A DNA stretch of 64,000 nt from Symbiodinium natans. Taxonomy: Eukaryota; Sar; Dinophyceae; Suessiales; Symbiodiniaceae. The notes under the pieces are model-generated. The model was not told where the DNA came from. It made no database searches and worked only from the letters and a program-made list of their open reading frames with translations. Within the stretch, counting starts at the first letter, position 1, and each line of letters starts with the position of its first letter. Shown here in pieces: positions 1 to 9,895 of this stretch. The stretch is taken from positions 483,934-547,933 of the forward strand of contig CAJNDS010001702.1 of NCBI GenBank assembly GCA_905221605.1. The letters run 5' to 3'. The translations under genes were made by a program, and so were the position numbers.

Positions 1-59
1 ATGCTCATGAGACAGGCTCTATTTTTTAGCATCTTCAAGGGGCTCTCATCCCCATGGCC

Positions 60-215
60 CATCCTTAAGAATCTAAACCCTAAACCCTAAACCTAAACCC
101 TACACGCTAAACCCTGAACCCTTAACCCTAAACCCTAAACCCTAAACCCTAAACATCCCTAAACCCTAAACCCTAAACCCTAAACCCTAAACCCTAAACC
201 CCACATCACGTCAAC
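60..215. repeat. Interstitial telomere-like (CCCTAAA)n array
   Basis: Near-perfect CCCTAAA heptamers with a few variants. TTTAGGG is the telomere unit known from plants and dinoflagellates. The array is interrupted and followed by ordinary sequence, so it is interstitial and not a chromosome end. Confidence 0.9.
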
Positions 216-379
216 TTCCGTCAAGGTTTTTCGACCGACGTGGTGCTCACTGCATCCTTCGCTGGGCTTGTTAGCAGCCCTACGCAAGTATCTGCGGTTC
301 TCCTGCACACCTACTGTTGCTCTTACAGGTTTAGGGCTTAGGAGGTTTATTTAGGTTTTAGGGTTTAAGGTTTAGGGTT

Positions 380-900
380 GGGTTCGGCCGGTCCACACTA
401 ACAGTCATTCCTGGTGCTATTTCTGGTGCTATCTCTGGTGCTATTTCTCGTGCTGTTTCTGGTGCTATTTCTGGTGCTATTTCTGGTGCTGTTTCTGGTG
501 CTATTTCTGGTGCTGTTTCTGGTGCTATGTGACTAGCAGTCACCACCAGCAGACCCACAAGATATAGCACCCGGTAAATGCTAAGCTGCTAAGATTGACT
601 GGGATTCCTGGTGCTATTCCTGGTGCTATTTCTGGTGCTACTATTTCTGGCGCTGTTTCTGGTGCTATTTCTGGTGCTATTTCTGGTGCTGCTATTTCTG
701 GCGCTATTTCTGGTGCTATTTCTGGTGCTGTTTCTGGTGCTATTTCTGGTGCTATTTCTGGTGCTATGTGACTAGCAGTCACCACCAGCAGACCCACAAA
801 AAGCAGCACGGTAAATGCTAAAATTGACTGGGATTCCTGGTGCTATTTTTGGCCTGTGGCCACGGCGTTATTTAACTGTTAGTGTGGACCGGCCGAACCC
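380..900. mobile_element. MITE-like element with 26-bp perfect terminal inverted repeats
   Basis: Positions 380-405 and 875-900 are perfect inverted complements (core GGTTCGGCCGGTCCACAC). Between them lie two arrays of a short unit (GGTGCTATTTCT and variants), each ending in the same unique stretch with the small palindrome GTGACTAGCAGTCAC and a GACCCACAA segment, so the interior is itself about a twofold duplication. There is no transposase. The flanks are TTTAGGG repeats, which hides any target duplication. A non-autonomous DNA transposon is the simplest reading. Confidence 0.75.
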
Positions 901-1218
901 AAGTTTAGGGTTTAGGGTTTAACGTTAGGGTTTAGGGTGTAGGATTTAGGGTTCTTATTACCGGCTCTGGACAGGTGTCATGGAACTGCAGTTACAAACG
1001 GATGCCCGCTCCGCATAGGTCCGGCTTCGCAGCTTTGCTGTCGAAGGCCGGAAATTTTGGTGAATCTTTCAGTTGGTTCAGGGCTTTGGGGTTTAGGGAT
1101 TCCGGGTGAAGCAAGTACAGTCTGAATCTCAAGATTAAGCACTCATCCGGGAACGTGAGATTATTTCGAGTCTGCACACTCACGCTGAACCTTAATCCCT
1201 AAACCCTAAGCCCGCCTA

Positions 1219-1361
1219 CATCGTTGCAACCACATTGCTGTTGTCAAGGACCGGCACAACGTCCACTTGGGCCGTCTTGTCGGGACCATTGCAGCAGCCA
1301 AAGACTGCACACCCATCCTCAACTTCCAAGAGGGTTCAAGATCCCTCTTTAGGCTTGGATA
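1219..1361 (+). CDS. Exon-like segment, unknown protein
   Basis: An open stretch of about 47 codons has natural-looking composition (contains HNVHLGRLVGTIAAAKD). It is preceded by an AG within CCCTAAG and followed by a canonical GTAAGC donor at 1362. The telomere-like arrays on both sides would then be intronic, as in the neighbouring gene. The family is not recognised and no partner exon was identified. Confidence 0.3.
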
Positions 1362-1374
1362 GTAAGCGATGACA

Positions 1375-1495
1375 CAAAAAAGGTTTAGGGTTTAGGGTTT
1401 AGGGTTTAGGGCTTAGGGTTTAAAATTTAGGGTTTAGGGTTTAGGGTTTCGGTTTAGGGTTGAGGGTTTAGGGTTTAGGGTTTAGGGTTTAGGGA
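1375..1495. repeat. Interstitial (TTTAGGG)n array
   Basis: About sixteen TTTAGGG units with variants. Similar shorter arrays lie at 900-945, 2101-2178, 2580-2680 and 4850-4945. Between these arrays in 1500-3740 I see microsatellite (TA/ATCT at 1718-1752), a C run near 1882 and CA/TA-rich sequence at 2985-3240, but no convincing gene. Confidence 0.85.
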
Positions 1496-2764
1496 TGAAA
1501 GATGAAGCTCCACGTTGGGGTTTGAGGGCTTCAGGATCAGATTCAGGGTTTAAGTCTTCTTTTAGGGGTTTCCCGGGAATGTCTAGCTTGCAGTCTTTCG
1601 CCGTTCGCAGCTGGAAGCGTCATGACGTTTAGGTAGGCGACATAAGGCCTTTCGGCTTTGCGATAGGAAGCCGTACCTAAAATTAAATCTCTAACAGGCT
1701 CTAACCTTTTAAGGAACTACTATATATATATATATATCTATCTATCTATCTTTGTAAGGGAACTAGCTTCAGAATGGAACCTACCCCTTTGGTCTTCTGC
1801 CTGCCTGTGGTTGCATGGGTCCTGACGAAGAACTACGCAAAATTTCAAGATTGCGGCATATTGGGATCTCTGTGTTGCCGAGCCCCCCCCCCCCCCCAGG
1901 AAAAACACCTTGCTCTTGGGGTTGAAGGCTTCGGGCTTGCGGTTTGGTTGAGGCTCGGAAATTACGTCTTTTTGGGGTTTAGGGGTCCTGACCAGCAGCC
2001 GCCAAAACCTAAGCCCCGAAACCCTCAAGCCTAAACCCGGCTTTGGGGTGGCGGCTCCCTTCGTTAGGCCCGAGGTGGCAGGACACCATGAAGGGCTCAA
2101 CAGGGTTTAGGGTTTTAGGGTTTAGGGTTTAGGGTTTAGGGTTTAGGGTTTAGGGTTCAGGGTTTAGGGTTTAGGGGTGTTGTTTTTTGTGGGGGATTTC
2201 GAGCTTCGGGGAAGATTTTGAGTCCACCCAAATCCCAGCCTGAGGAGCCAAACATGATCCCCTATAGTCCGTATAGATTCGTCATATCAACTCTTCTAGA
2301 ATTCCCCATTCTAGCGAAATTGGCAACTTTCTTTCGCCCAAAGGCGCGACTCGTCATCATCCCTTCTTGAATGGACCCTGCGGTTTCTCAAGGGTGGTGC
2401 TTCTAAGTTCTTGAAGGAGCTGCAAACGCTTAACTTGCCCTGGACTCCATTGAAGTTTTCGTCCTAAGAGAGGCCCAGAGAAGTCCATCCCCGGTTGAGA
2501 CCAACACGAAGCCGGTTGAGAACAAAGCCAAAACCATCGACTCCAAAACCCCGTCACTGTCAGAACTTCATGATCAGAGCTCTAGGGTTTAGGGTTTAGG
2601 GTTAAGGGTATAGGGTTTAGGGTTTAGGCTTTAGGCTTTAGGCTTTAGGGTTTAGGGTTTAGGGTTTAGGGTTTAGGGTCCTCAGCAGCCACTTTCCGGG
2701 CTTGCGGCCAAGGGGCCATCGCCTGCTGTTTTGGCTTGACCTGCTGCACCTCAGTAGCTTTCTT

Positions 2765-2908
2765 TGAGGGCTTACTTGGGAGGCTCAGGGTACTTGTAAG
2801 CCCAATTAGAACTGCACTTATGAGCTCCTTAAGTCCTGTAAGTAGGTTACGAGTAGACTTATAATTGAGGGTCAGAAGTACCCATGAACCTCCAAGTAAG
2901 GTCGAGGA
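2765..2908. repeat. Imperfect foldback (short inverted repeat) element
   Basis: GCTTACTTGGGAGG near 2770 is an inverted match to CCTCCAAGTAAG near 2891-2902. The arm resembles that of the cleaner foldback at 7908-8019, which suggests one small MITE family. Confidence 0.4.
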
Positions 2909-3740
2909 TGCGGTGCTTCACTTGTGCAAGGTCTGGGCGTTGACGTTCAAGGGACCGAAGGTGTATTTACCTAGCATCTAGGCATATGCACATGCATACA
3001 TGCGTGCATTTGAACATACGCACATACGCACATACACACAAACGTACACACATATACATATACAAAAGCATATAAATACATAGATACGTGCATTGCATAC
3101 ACACATATACTACAACTGTGATGTATGAGTGCTTTCATGTCGAGGTCGTCAAAATTGACTCAGGAGGAGTTGAAAGGAAAATTGACCCCCATGTGTCTAT
3201 ATACATGTATGTATATATATATACATACATACATTATACATTTCACGTGGGCGTGTCTCATGTTTTCTACAATGTTTTCCTTCGAACATCCCAACCCACA
3301 GAGTTTGAACTTTGGGGGTTGGGAACTCCAGGGACACTGTGAGGATACTCTGGGGGGTGGGGTACGGGTGATGGGCGAGGAGCAGAGCGGGCGAGAAGGC
3401 GAGTTTAGTTTCAAAATCTAGCCGAGGGTGGGTTTTAAAAAAGAACATGTCTCATGCGTTTTCACTTCTATACTTGTAAGATAAGTGCCAGTTTGTGCGT
3501 GTGTGTGAACTAGAAAATGATGTGTGGGCACGTGGTAGAGACATCGACGCAGGGTCAGAAGATCTAATGGTCCCTGAGCATCGCCGTAAGGCGATGCCTA
3601 CAGCCGGGCAGAGGGCAGGATCTACAGTACAAGCTAACCGAGCCTGAGCCATCAGATCCTAAGCCTGAACCTGCGCGAACCGCAAAACCACCAAATCCTC
3701 AAAACCTAAGTCCTTTGAAACCTTCAACATCCTTCAACCC

Positions 3741-3863
3741 TCAACCCGAAAGACCCCAGCCTGCCCCCGGAAACCCAGGCGCCCATTCTGCAGCGTCACG
3801 AGCAGCTTCCTTGGCCCCGTCAACGGCACCCTTCACGGCATCCTGAACTTCGTCGGATTGCGC
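3741..3863 (-). CDS. Cassette exon copy 4, possibly the terminal exon
   Basis: Acceptor TCCCAAG before 3863. After the 81-nt unit (to 3783) the frame continues through a Gly/Pro-rich tail to a stop at 3741. The unit is followed by GC, so a GC donor and further downstream exons are possible, but no fifth copy is visible. Confidence 0.6.
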   Translation of the reverse strand, partial: AQSDEVQDAVKGAVDGAKEAARDAAEWAPGFPGAGWGLSG

Positions 3864-6440
3864 CTTGGGAGAGATGTGCGTGCACGGCCAGCACCAGAAC
3901 GACCCTAGCTGTGCGTGCAGTTTTGTGAGAACAGCGTCATCCAGAACAGGAGTGGGTTTGGGAACTTTCTCTTGCTGATCTTGGTGTCTTTCGCAAGACC
4001 GAAAGAGGCTCCCGAAGGCGGAGACGCACGTGAGAAAAGCGAATGAAAGGCGCATGACGCCGGAAAGCAGTTTTTGCATCCAAGAAAAATGAGCACGCAA
4101 AGGTTGCTCTTGGTTAAGTTCGCCTGTATGTTCTGTGGTCTGCCTCTCTCTTCTCATTCACGTGCAAATTTCTCCGTTGCATACAATGAAACTCATGAAG
4201 ATTCTTGCGGTCATCAAAAAAACCACCTTATGATGATGGTCTAACTTCTTTGAATTATTCGCTTCACATACGGCTGAGGCCTCGGATTTACAGGATGTGC
4301 TAGGATTGCGGAACTACAGGAAAGCAGATGTTCAGGTTGAGAAGGCTTTCGGTCGCTATGGCATTTGGCATTGAGATAGTGCCAAATGCTGAACTTCCAC
4401 TGCCCAACCATGGTACCCATTCCACGGCCGCCTTTGCAGCACCCTTGGCCCCGTCAACGGCGCCCTTTACGGCATCCTGGACTTCGTCGGATTGCGCCTG
4501 ATCGGACCACCAGAATGCAGGGCTTTGTATTTGGCATTTCGCACTTTCAGGTCGTTTGGGGTTTGAGACGGAAGTTCCAGCTAGGACTCAAAACCAATGC
4601 GCGGCGGCGTTGCGCAACTCAACTCTTCAAGGTGTCCAATCGGCTGGGGAGCATTACGGCTTGGAATTGAAAACCGTTTCCACTCTTAGGGGTGAGAGGG
4701 AGGTTAAGGACTTCGAAATTGAGAGGTGGCACCCAGTCCACGGCCGCTTTGGCAGCTTCCTTGGTCTTGTCAACGGCACCTTTGACGGCATCCTGGACTT
4801 CGTCGGATTGCGCCTCGTATGGCTTCGAGGCTTTCCGAGTTGTGGGTTTGGTTTAGGGTTTAGGGTTTAGGGTTTAGGGTTTGGGGTTTGGGGTTTGGGG
4901 TTTAGGGTTTAGGGTTTAGGGCGTAGGGCTTAGGGCTTAGGGCTTTGGGGGGATTCAAGGCTGATTCAACGCTGCTTCCACTGTTAGGGTTACAGGGTTG
5001 GAAAATTAGAGGGTTAGAGGGCTTACAGCTTAGGACTTCAACATTTTAGAGGCGGCACCCAGTCCACAGCCGCTTTGGCAGCACCCTTGGCCCCGTCAAC
5101 GGCGCCCTGGACGGCATCCTGGACTTCGTCAGACTGCGCCTGTTTTCAGGGGGGGAAGGAAAACGCGTTGAACGCCTGAGGGGTGGTTCAAGGATGCTCC
5201 ACATGTATACGGGTTTAGGGTTACTGTTTTGCCGGACGGCACCCACTTCACGGCCCCCTTGACGGCATCGGTGAGGGCACCTGCCATGGCTTCCATTGGC
5301 GGAGCCGAGGTGACCGGGGGCGGCCATGGGATTGCCTCTTGCAAAGTGATCACCAAACTACAGCCAGGCGGTGGGCCCCCGTGCTGGTGTTTTAAAGCCT
5401 CTGGGGCCACAAGCGTGAGGTTTTTCGACGCGGAGTCACACCACGGCGGTCCCACCTGCCCAGACTTATACTCCACGAACTCTATGCGCATGTCAAGCTC
5501 GACACCAGAAGAAGCCAAGAAAGCAGTGGACTTTGTTTTCAGACTGAAGATTCCAGTTCTTTGTAGACACACCAAGCAGCTGCAGAAGGGGCAGCAGAGG
5601 CACAATGAAGCCGCGCTGCAGCACACCGCCTTCCCGCACAACTCCTCCGCCGTTTCGGCGATGCTGGAGTCCTTCAGCTGGTCCTGCACCCCCCTCACAA
5701 TCTTGTCATAGTCGTTCTTGCTGATGAAATCCCCCATCCACTGCTCATAGGAGGGAAAGCGTTGCATTTTCTGGATGTACCAACCGAAGTTGAACCATAG
5801 CTCACGAGGCATGGCCGGATTCTGGTATATCCTGGCGGATGCCGACATGTCCGCCTTCGTGATCGTCATGGCGGACGCACGCTACTGGACATCGACCTTG
5901 ATTCGCGAGAATGGCTCGGCCAGAACGTGCAAAGCTCCGAATTGTTTTTGCCTGGCCCCGCGTTCCATCAAAAACCCAGCACACAACCCTAGCTGGGGCA
6001 ATCCCGCTATGCATCATCCACCGAAATCTCATGGATTGACTGGCATGGTAAACAGCAGTGGTTGCCATGCCCATGGGAAAGGAAGACAAGCAAAATACAT
6101 GTGGAACGTGAGATGCCGCTTTCCAGCCGCTGAGCAGGAATCCCCGAACTGACTACGAGGGCTGGCCGGTGGGTTCATGCCAAGACCTTGGGATGGACAG
6201 CAGGTCGTGGGACAAGCATCGGCTTTTCGTCTCATCCGCTTGGCTTAACGACGTCACGTCGGAACCTACTAGCCCTTCCATGTAGTGATGCGTTTTTCTT
6301 TGCAGCCTCGCCCAAAAGATAACAAGAACTTGGTCATGAGCTCTTGCTCCTTCTCCTGAGCCGGTCTCGGGTCTTGCGTCAAAGCTCGCAAGCGAGCCGC
6401 CAGGGAAAAACGGGATCTCGTTGGGATCGACGGTAGTCAT
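3741..6440 (-). CDS. Multi-exon gene with tandem 81-nt cassette exons; unknown membrane-associated protein
   Basis: Inferred minus-strand gene. A first exon carries the ATG at 6440, a large second exon spans 5881-5243, and then four 81-nt exons follow, each encoding 27 residues of the pattern AQSDEVQDAVKGAVDGAKEAAKAAV(D/E)W. Exon 2 has a cysteine-rich patch (CCSAASLCLCCPFCSCLVC), possibly palmitoylated or metal-binding, and ends with a short version of the repeat (DAVKGAVKW). The repeats are Ala/Lys/Asp-rich and would form amphipathic helices, resembling LEA-like helical repeats; this is a resemblance only. Each exon is preceded by AG|G and followed by GTGCC/GTACC, except the last, where GCGCC follows and the frame runs to a stop at 3741. 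Introns carry TTTAGGG arrays. Function is unknown; the gene structure is well supported by exon repetition. Confidence 0.7.
4417..4497 (-). CDS. 81-nt cassette exon copy 3
   Basis: Acceptor GATCAG, donor GTACCA. Same 27-codon unit, ending AAVEW. Confidence 0.75.
4733..4813 (-). CDS. 81-nt cassette exon copy 2
   Basis: Acceptor ATACGAG, donor GTGCCA. Same 27-codon unit with a K-T-K variant in the middle (AVDKTKEAAK). Confidence 0.75.
5059..5139 (-). CDS. 81-nt cassette exon copy 1
   Basis: Acceptor AAAACAG before 5139, donor GTGCCG after 5059. It is exactly 27 codons, phase 0 at both ends, so it can be skipped or duplicated without a frameshift. Confidence 0.75.
5243..5881 (-). CDS. Exon 2, N-terminal domain of the cassette-exon gene
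   Basis: Encodes about 213 residues: an aromatic-rich start (RELWFNFGWYIQKMQ), a helical stretch ending near AETAEELCGKAV, a Cys cluster, then a proline-rich linker and one partial copy of the helical repeat. The donor GTGCCG at 5242 matches those after the cassette exons. Confidence 0.7.
6330..6440 (-). CDS. Probable first exon of the cassette-exon gene
   Basis: Opens with ATG at 6440 (MTTVDPNEIPFFPGGS) and ends before GTTCTT at 6329. Joined to the exon starting at 5881 (after GTAG) it gives a continuous frame. The join is inferred from splice signals only, and exon 2 has its own ATG at 5869 that could serve as an alternative start. Confidence 0.5.
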
Positions 6441-7907
6441 GATCTTGCGCTCGCTCTTGCAAAAGCTTGCAACGGAAGGCAAGTTTGGAATGGGAGTCGA
6501 GTCAACATGCAGTTAGACCTTGTAAGCCCATCGTAAAATGGAAAGGGAATCCCAAACCCTAAACCCCAGCAGAAGTACTACAAGGGGGCATGCTATGACG
6601 AACCTCCGAATCCTTCGCTCGACAGCCTAGCACCCCCACGAATCCTTTATCCACTCTTATACCAGCCTCAGAAGCCCTTATCAAACCCTTAAAACACAGA
6701 AGGTGCATTTACGCACTTGTAAAATTCTGATAAAACCCCTTGAGAACCTGCTTGGTCTACAATCCTAATGTCTTTGGACCCACAAACACGAAACCCTATA
6801 AGCCCTAAATCCCTAAGCCCTAAACCCCAAGCCCCAAAACGCCTAAACCCCAAGCACCCAAAACCCAGAGTTCAAAGGCACCTGAAAGCGCAACGCGGCC
6901 ACAAAGCTCAAAAGCTTCCTCTCAACACACCAGTAATATAGGGACCTTTAATAATTGGAATAGGGTAGGGTTCCTTTATAGGGTTGCTTATCTATAGTAG
7001 GGTTTTGCAATATTAGCGCCTCAGTCAGGGTTCCCTTAACGGGGGTCAAGAAGGGTTACTATATTGGCTACTCTAAGGGTGCTATCGTATAGGGGCCTTA
7101 ACTAATTAGAATAGGGTTCTGGAGGTCCTTATTATGATTATAGTGTGATCTACCCCCAAACCCCATTCTTATTATTAAGGCCCCTACATTATTTGAAACG
7201 TTGCTGTGGCTTTGGGTTCCAGGAACCTCAACTGCATGTTATGGTTCAACTTGGGGTTTAGGGATTAGGAGCTGGGGGTTTTATGGGTTAGGGTTTAGAG
7301 GTCTAGGGTTTAAGCTTGGGGTCTGTGGCCTATGGGGTGTGTACTGGATTTAGGGTTTCTTTCGATGTTATGTTAGTCTTTGCGGTTGAAGGTTTCATGT
7401 CAAGGCACATGTGGCGACAGGGTTTAGGAGTTTCTTTTGGGGCTTGCAGCTTCTGGCCTGTATAGTGCATGGGATGAAAGGTTGTTTATCGGATTTCTGG
7501 GGCTTAGGGCTCATAGGGCTCGTCGGGTTTATGCAGCTTAATCGGGTGACAGCATGGTGTCTGCTTAAACTTTCTTTTACGTGACGGTGATTGATTGATT
7601 GACTGATTTGCTTCATTTGCTACAGTGTTTAATACTTTCTGTTGTTGTGTGGGGTGGTTTAAGGCTTACGGTTTGAAGGATTCTGTTTTGCGTCTGTTTT
7701 GCCTGTTCGATCTTTCACCGGGTGTGTAGTGCTTCGGTTTCTCTCTTCTTCTGGAGTTGGGGTTCTTCCGCTTCAAGGCTGTAGGGCATGAGATTGAAAT
7801 TCTGCAGTTTCCCAAGACTGCCCTAATGGAGCCTTATGGCTTATGGGGTATTTCGGGTTGACCAGTGGGTACAGGGTCCATATCGGGTTCAGCATGTTGC
7901 TTGCCGT

Positions 7908-8019
7908 ACTTGGAGGCCTTTTGACTTAATAAGTCTACTTAGTATCCCCTAGAAACCCTATATAATCCCCGTAAGCCACCTTACTAACCCTACTTACTAA
8001 GTCAAAAGGGCCTCCAAGT
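7908..8019. mobile_element. Short foldback MITE-like element with TA flanks
   Basis: Left arm 7910-7934 (CTTGGAGGCCTTTTGACTTA) and right arm 7992-8017 (TAAGTCAAAAGGGCCTCCAAG) are near-perfect inverted complements, flanked by TA on both sides. About 110 bp with no coding capacity. The remainder of 6500-9500 holds CCCTAAA-like arrays (8195-8450, 9180-9400), a CA microsatellite (about 9146-9180) and no gene that I can support. Confidence 0.6.
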
Positions 8020-8629
8020 AGGCCCACTTTGTGGTTCAAGGCCTCCAAAATGCGTCCTCTGTCCAAATCCAACGCCAGAAACTCTTAACCCCGACGCCAA
8101 CACTGGACACATTTAAAGTATAGAACGTGAAAACATGCGTACTGAAAGCTCCACAAGCCTACTCCACACTTCTAAAAAACAAAACGCCCCAATTAAACCC
8201 TAAACCCGGAAACCTAAACCCCGAACCCTAAACCCTTAAAAACCCCAAACCTTAGACCCCAAACTAAACCCTCTTCCCCCTTCCGAGAAAAGAAAGGTGG
8301 CCCAGAGGGGGTCCAGGTAAACCCCAAACCCTAAACCCTAAACCCTGAACCCATAACCCTAAACCCTAAACCCCTAAACCCTCAATCCTAAACCCCTAAA
8401 CCCCCAAACCCCCAAACCCCAAACCCTAAACCCTAAACCTACATTAGCGCTGCATCTCGAGCCTACCCCTGCTCCAGGGCGATGCTCGCACTCTGCGGGC
8501 GACTGAGGTCGTCCTCGGGGGAACCCGAAGGGCTCATGTACCGAAACACTGTTGATGATATAAATTCTGGGTTTCCTATTATTTAAAAGGATCTATATGG
8601 ATACCTTTAAGGGGGGTTTAGGATTTAGG

Positions 8630-8729
8630 GTTGATGATGATATAATTCCTGCATTACCCATAGTAAGGAATGTGCCATAATTCCCATAGTCTAGGGTCAT
8701 TGAGGTAATGCAGGGTTCATATCATCAAC
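8630..8729. repeat. Foldback element
   Basis: GTTGATGATGATATAATTCC... at 8630-8658 pairs imperfectly with ...GGTTCATATCATCAAC at 8704-8729, sharing an internal GGTAATGCAG / CTGCATTACC match. A third partial arm occurs at 8551. Confidence 0.5.
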
Positions 8730-9142
8730 CGTAGTATAAAACCCAAAGTGCCTAGATGTGGACTACGTTAAGGGCACGGCCGAAGTATATACTAGTTGGG
8801 CACATGGACCCTTAGGTCAAACCAAACCTTAAGGGAAAGGTTACGGCTTGCCTCAAGGGCAAGGGCTTCGATAGCCTCGAAAAAGGGAGGGGTATAGGGT
8901 CGACGTTTGATTTATTGGACTTCTTTCACATCCTTCGGATAAGGTTTTGGGGTCTAGCACGAGCAAGTTTTGGGTCTAGTTGGCTTTGTAGTGTCTGGGG
9001 CTTAGGGCTTTATGGAGTTGTGATGTGAGTTGAGGGTTTGGGGTTTGGGGAAGCATTCAAAGCTCTATGGGATTCCATGGGGTATGCCAGGCAGTGCAAA
9101 ACACAACACACAACCATGAGAAACAGAAAGCACCACCGAACA

Positions 9143-9186
<44 letters not shown>

Positions 9187-9522
9187 CCTAAACCCCTAAA
9201 CCCCTAAACTTTAAACCTCTCACCCCTAAAAGCCCTAAACTCCTAGGTTTTCCCTTTAAAGGAACCCTAAAAGCCCTAGGTTTTCCTTAAAAAGGAACGC
9301 TAAAACCCCTAAGCCCCTAACCCCAAAACCCTACCCCGCAAACCCTATAACCCTTAAAGGAACCCTTAAAGGAACCCCTAAAACCCTAAAACCCCCTAAA
9401 GCACCATCTCGAGGTCGGCGCCTCAAAGGATCGCCTGGCTTCGGCCTCAGGAGCTCAAGACCCTTTCAGCCCCGAGGCCTAAGGAACCAAGGGAATTCTG
9501 TCGGGCGCTTAGGGATTAGGGG

Positions 9523-9821
9523 TGCGGAGCTGCAGGTTGTATTCAGGAATTGTGTTGGGGTTAAATGAAAAGGGTCAATGCACCCGACAATGTCTGGCTC
9601 AAGGATGGCCAGAAGTACTAAGGCCACAAGCTTAAAAAAGGTAGAGCCCGCGTGGTTGGGGTTGGGGTTGGTTCCTAGGTGCTTAGGCATAGGCCCCCTT
9701 TACTCCCTTCCCTGGTTCTCCTGGTCCGTGTTCTGCGTTTGTTGTGCTGGTCGATCTGGGGAATATAAGTTCTGGGCGGTCTTTGGGGTTGATCCCTTTC
9801 CCCCTTTGGTTGCCCCCCGTA
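9523..9821 (+). repeat. 5' LTR
   Basis: Begins TGCGGAGC and ends CCCCCCGTA. It therefore has a TG start but ends TA where CA is usual. A TATAAG motif lies near 9764, a possible core promoter element. Confidence 0.9.
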
Positions 9822-9833
9822 GGTTATGAGCCC
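9822..9833 (+). promoter_or_regulatory. Primer-binding site matching the initiator tRNA-Met anticodon region
   Basis: GGTTATGAGCCC follows the LTR with no gap. Its complement GGGCTCATAACC is the anticodon stem-loop sequence of eukaryotic initiator tRNA-Met. Copia and Ty5 are known to prime from this internal half-tRNA, whereas most elements use the tRNA 3' end. Confidence 0.75.
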
Positions 9834-9895
9834 AAATTAGGTTCCCTGCGGTTTGTGTTTCGGCTTTAGGGTGGTAATCCCAAGCTTTTGAAGCA

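Noticed and set aside
1-215. A true chromosome end at the window start
   Set aside because: The telomere-like array is short, does not start at base 1, and similar arrays occur throughout the window in both orientations.
358-809. Minus frames of APEIAPETAPEIAPE repeats
   Set aside because: Translation of the minisatellite inside the MITE-like element; no start context or domain.
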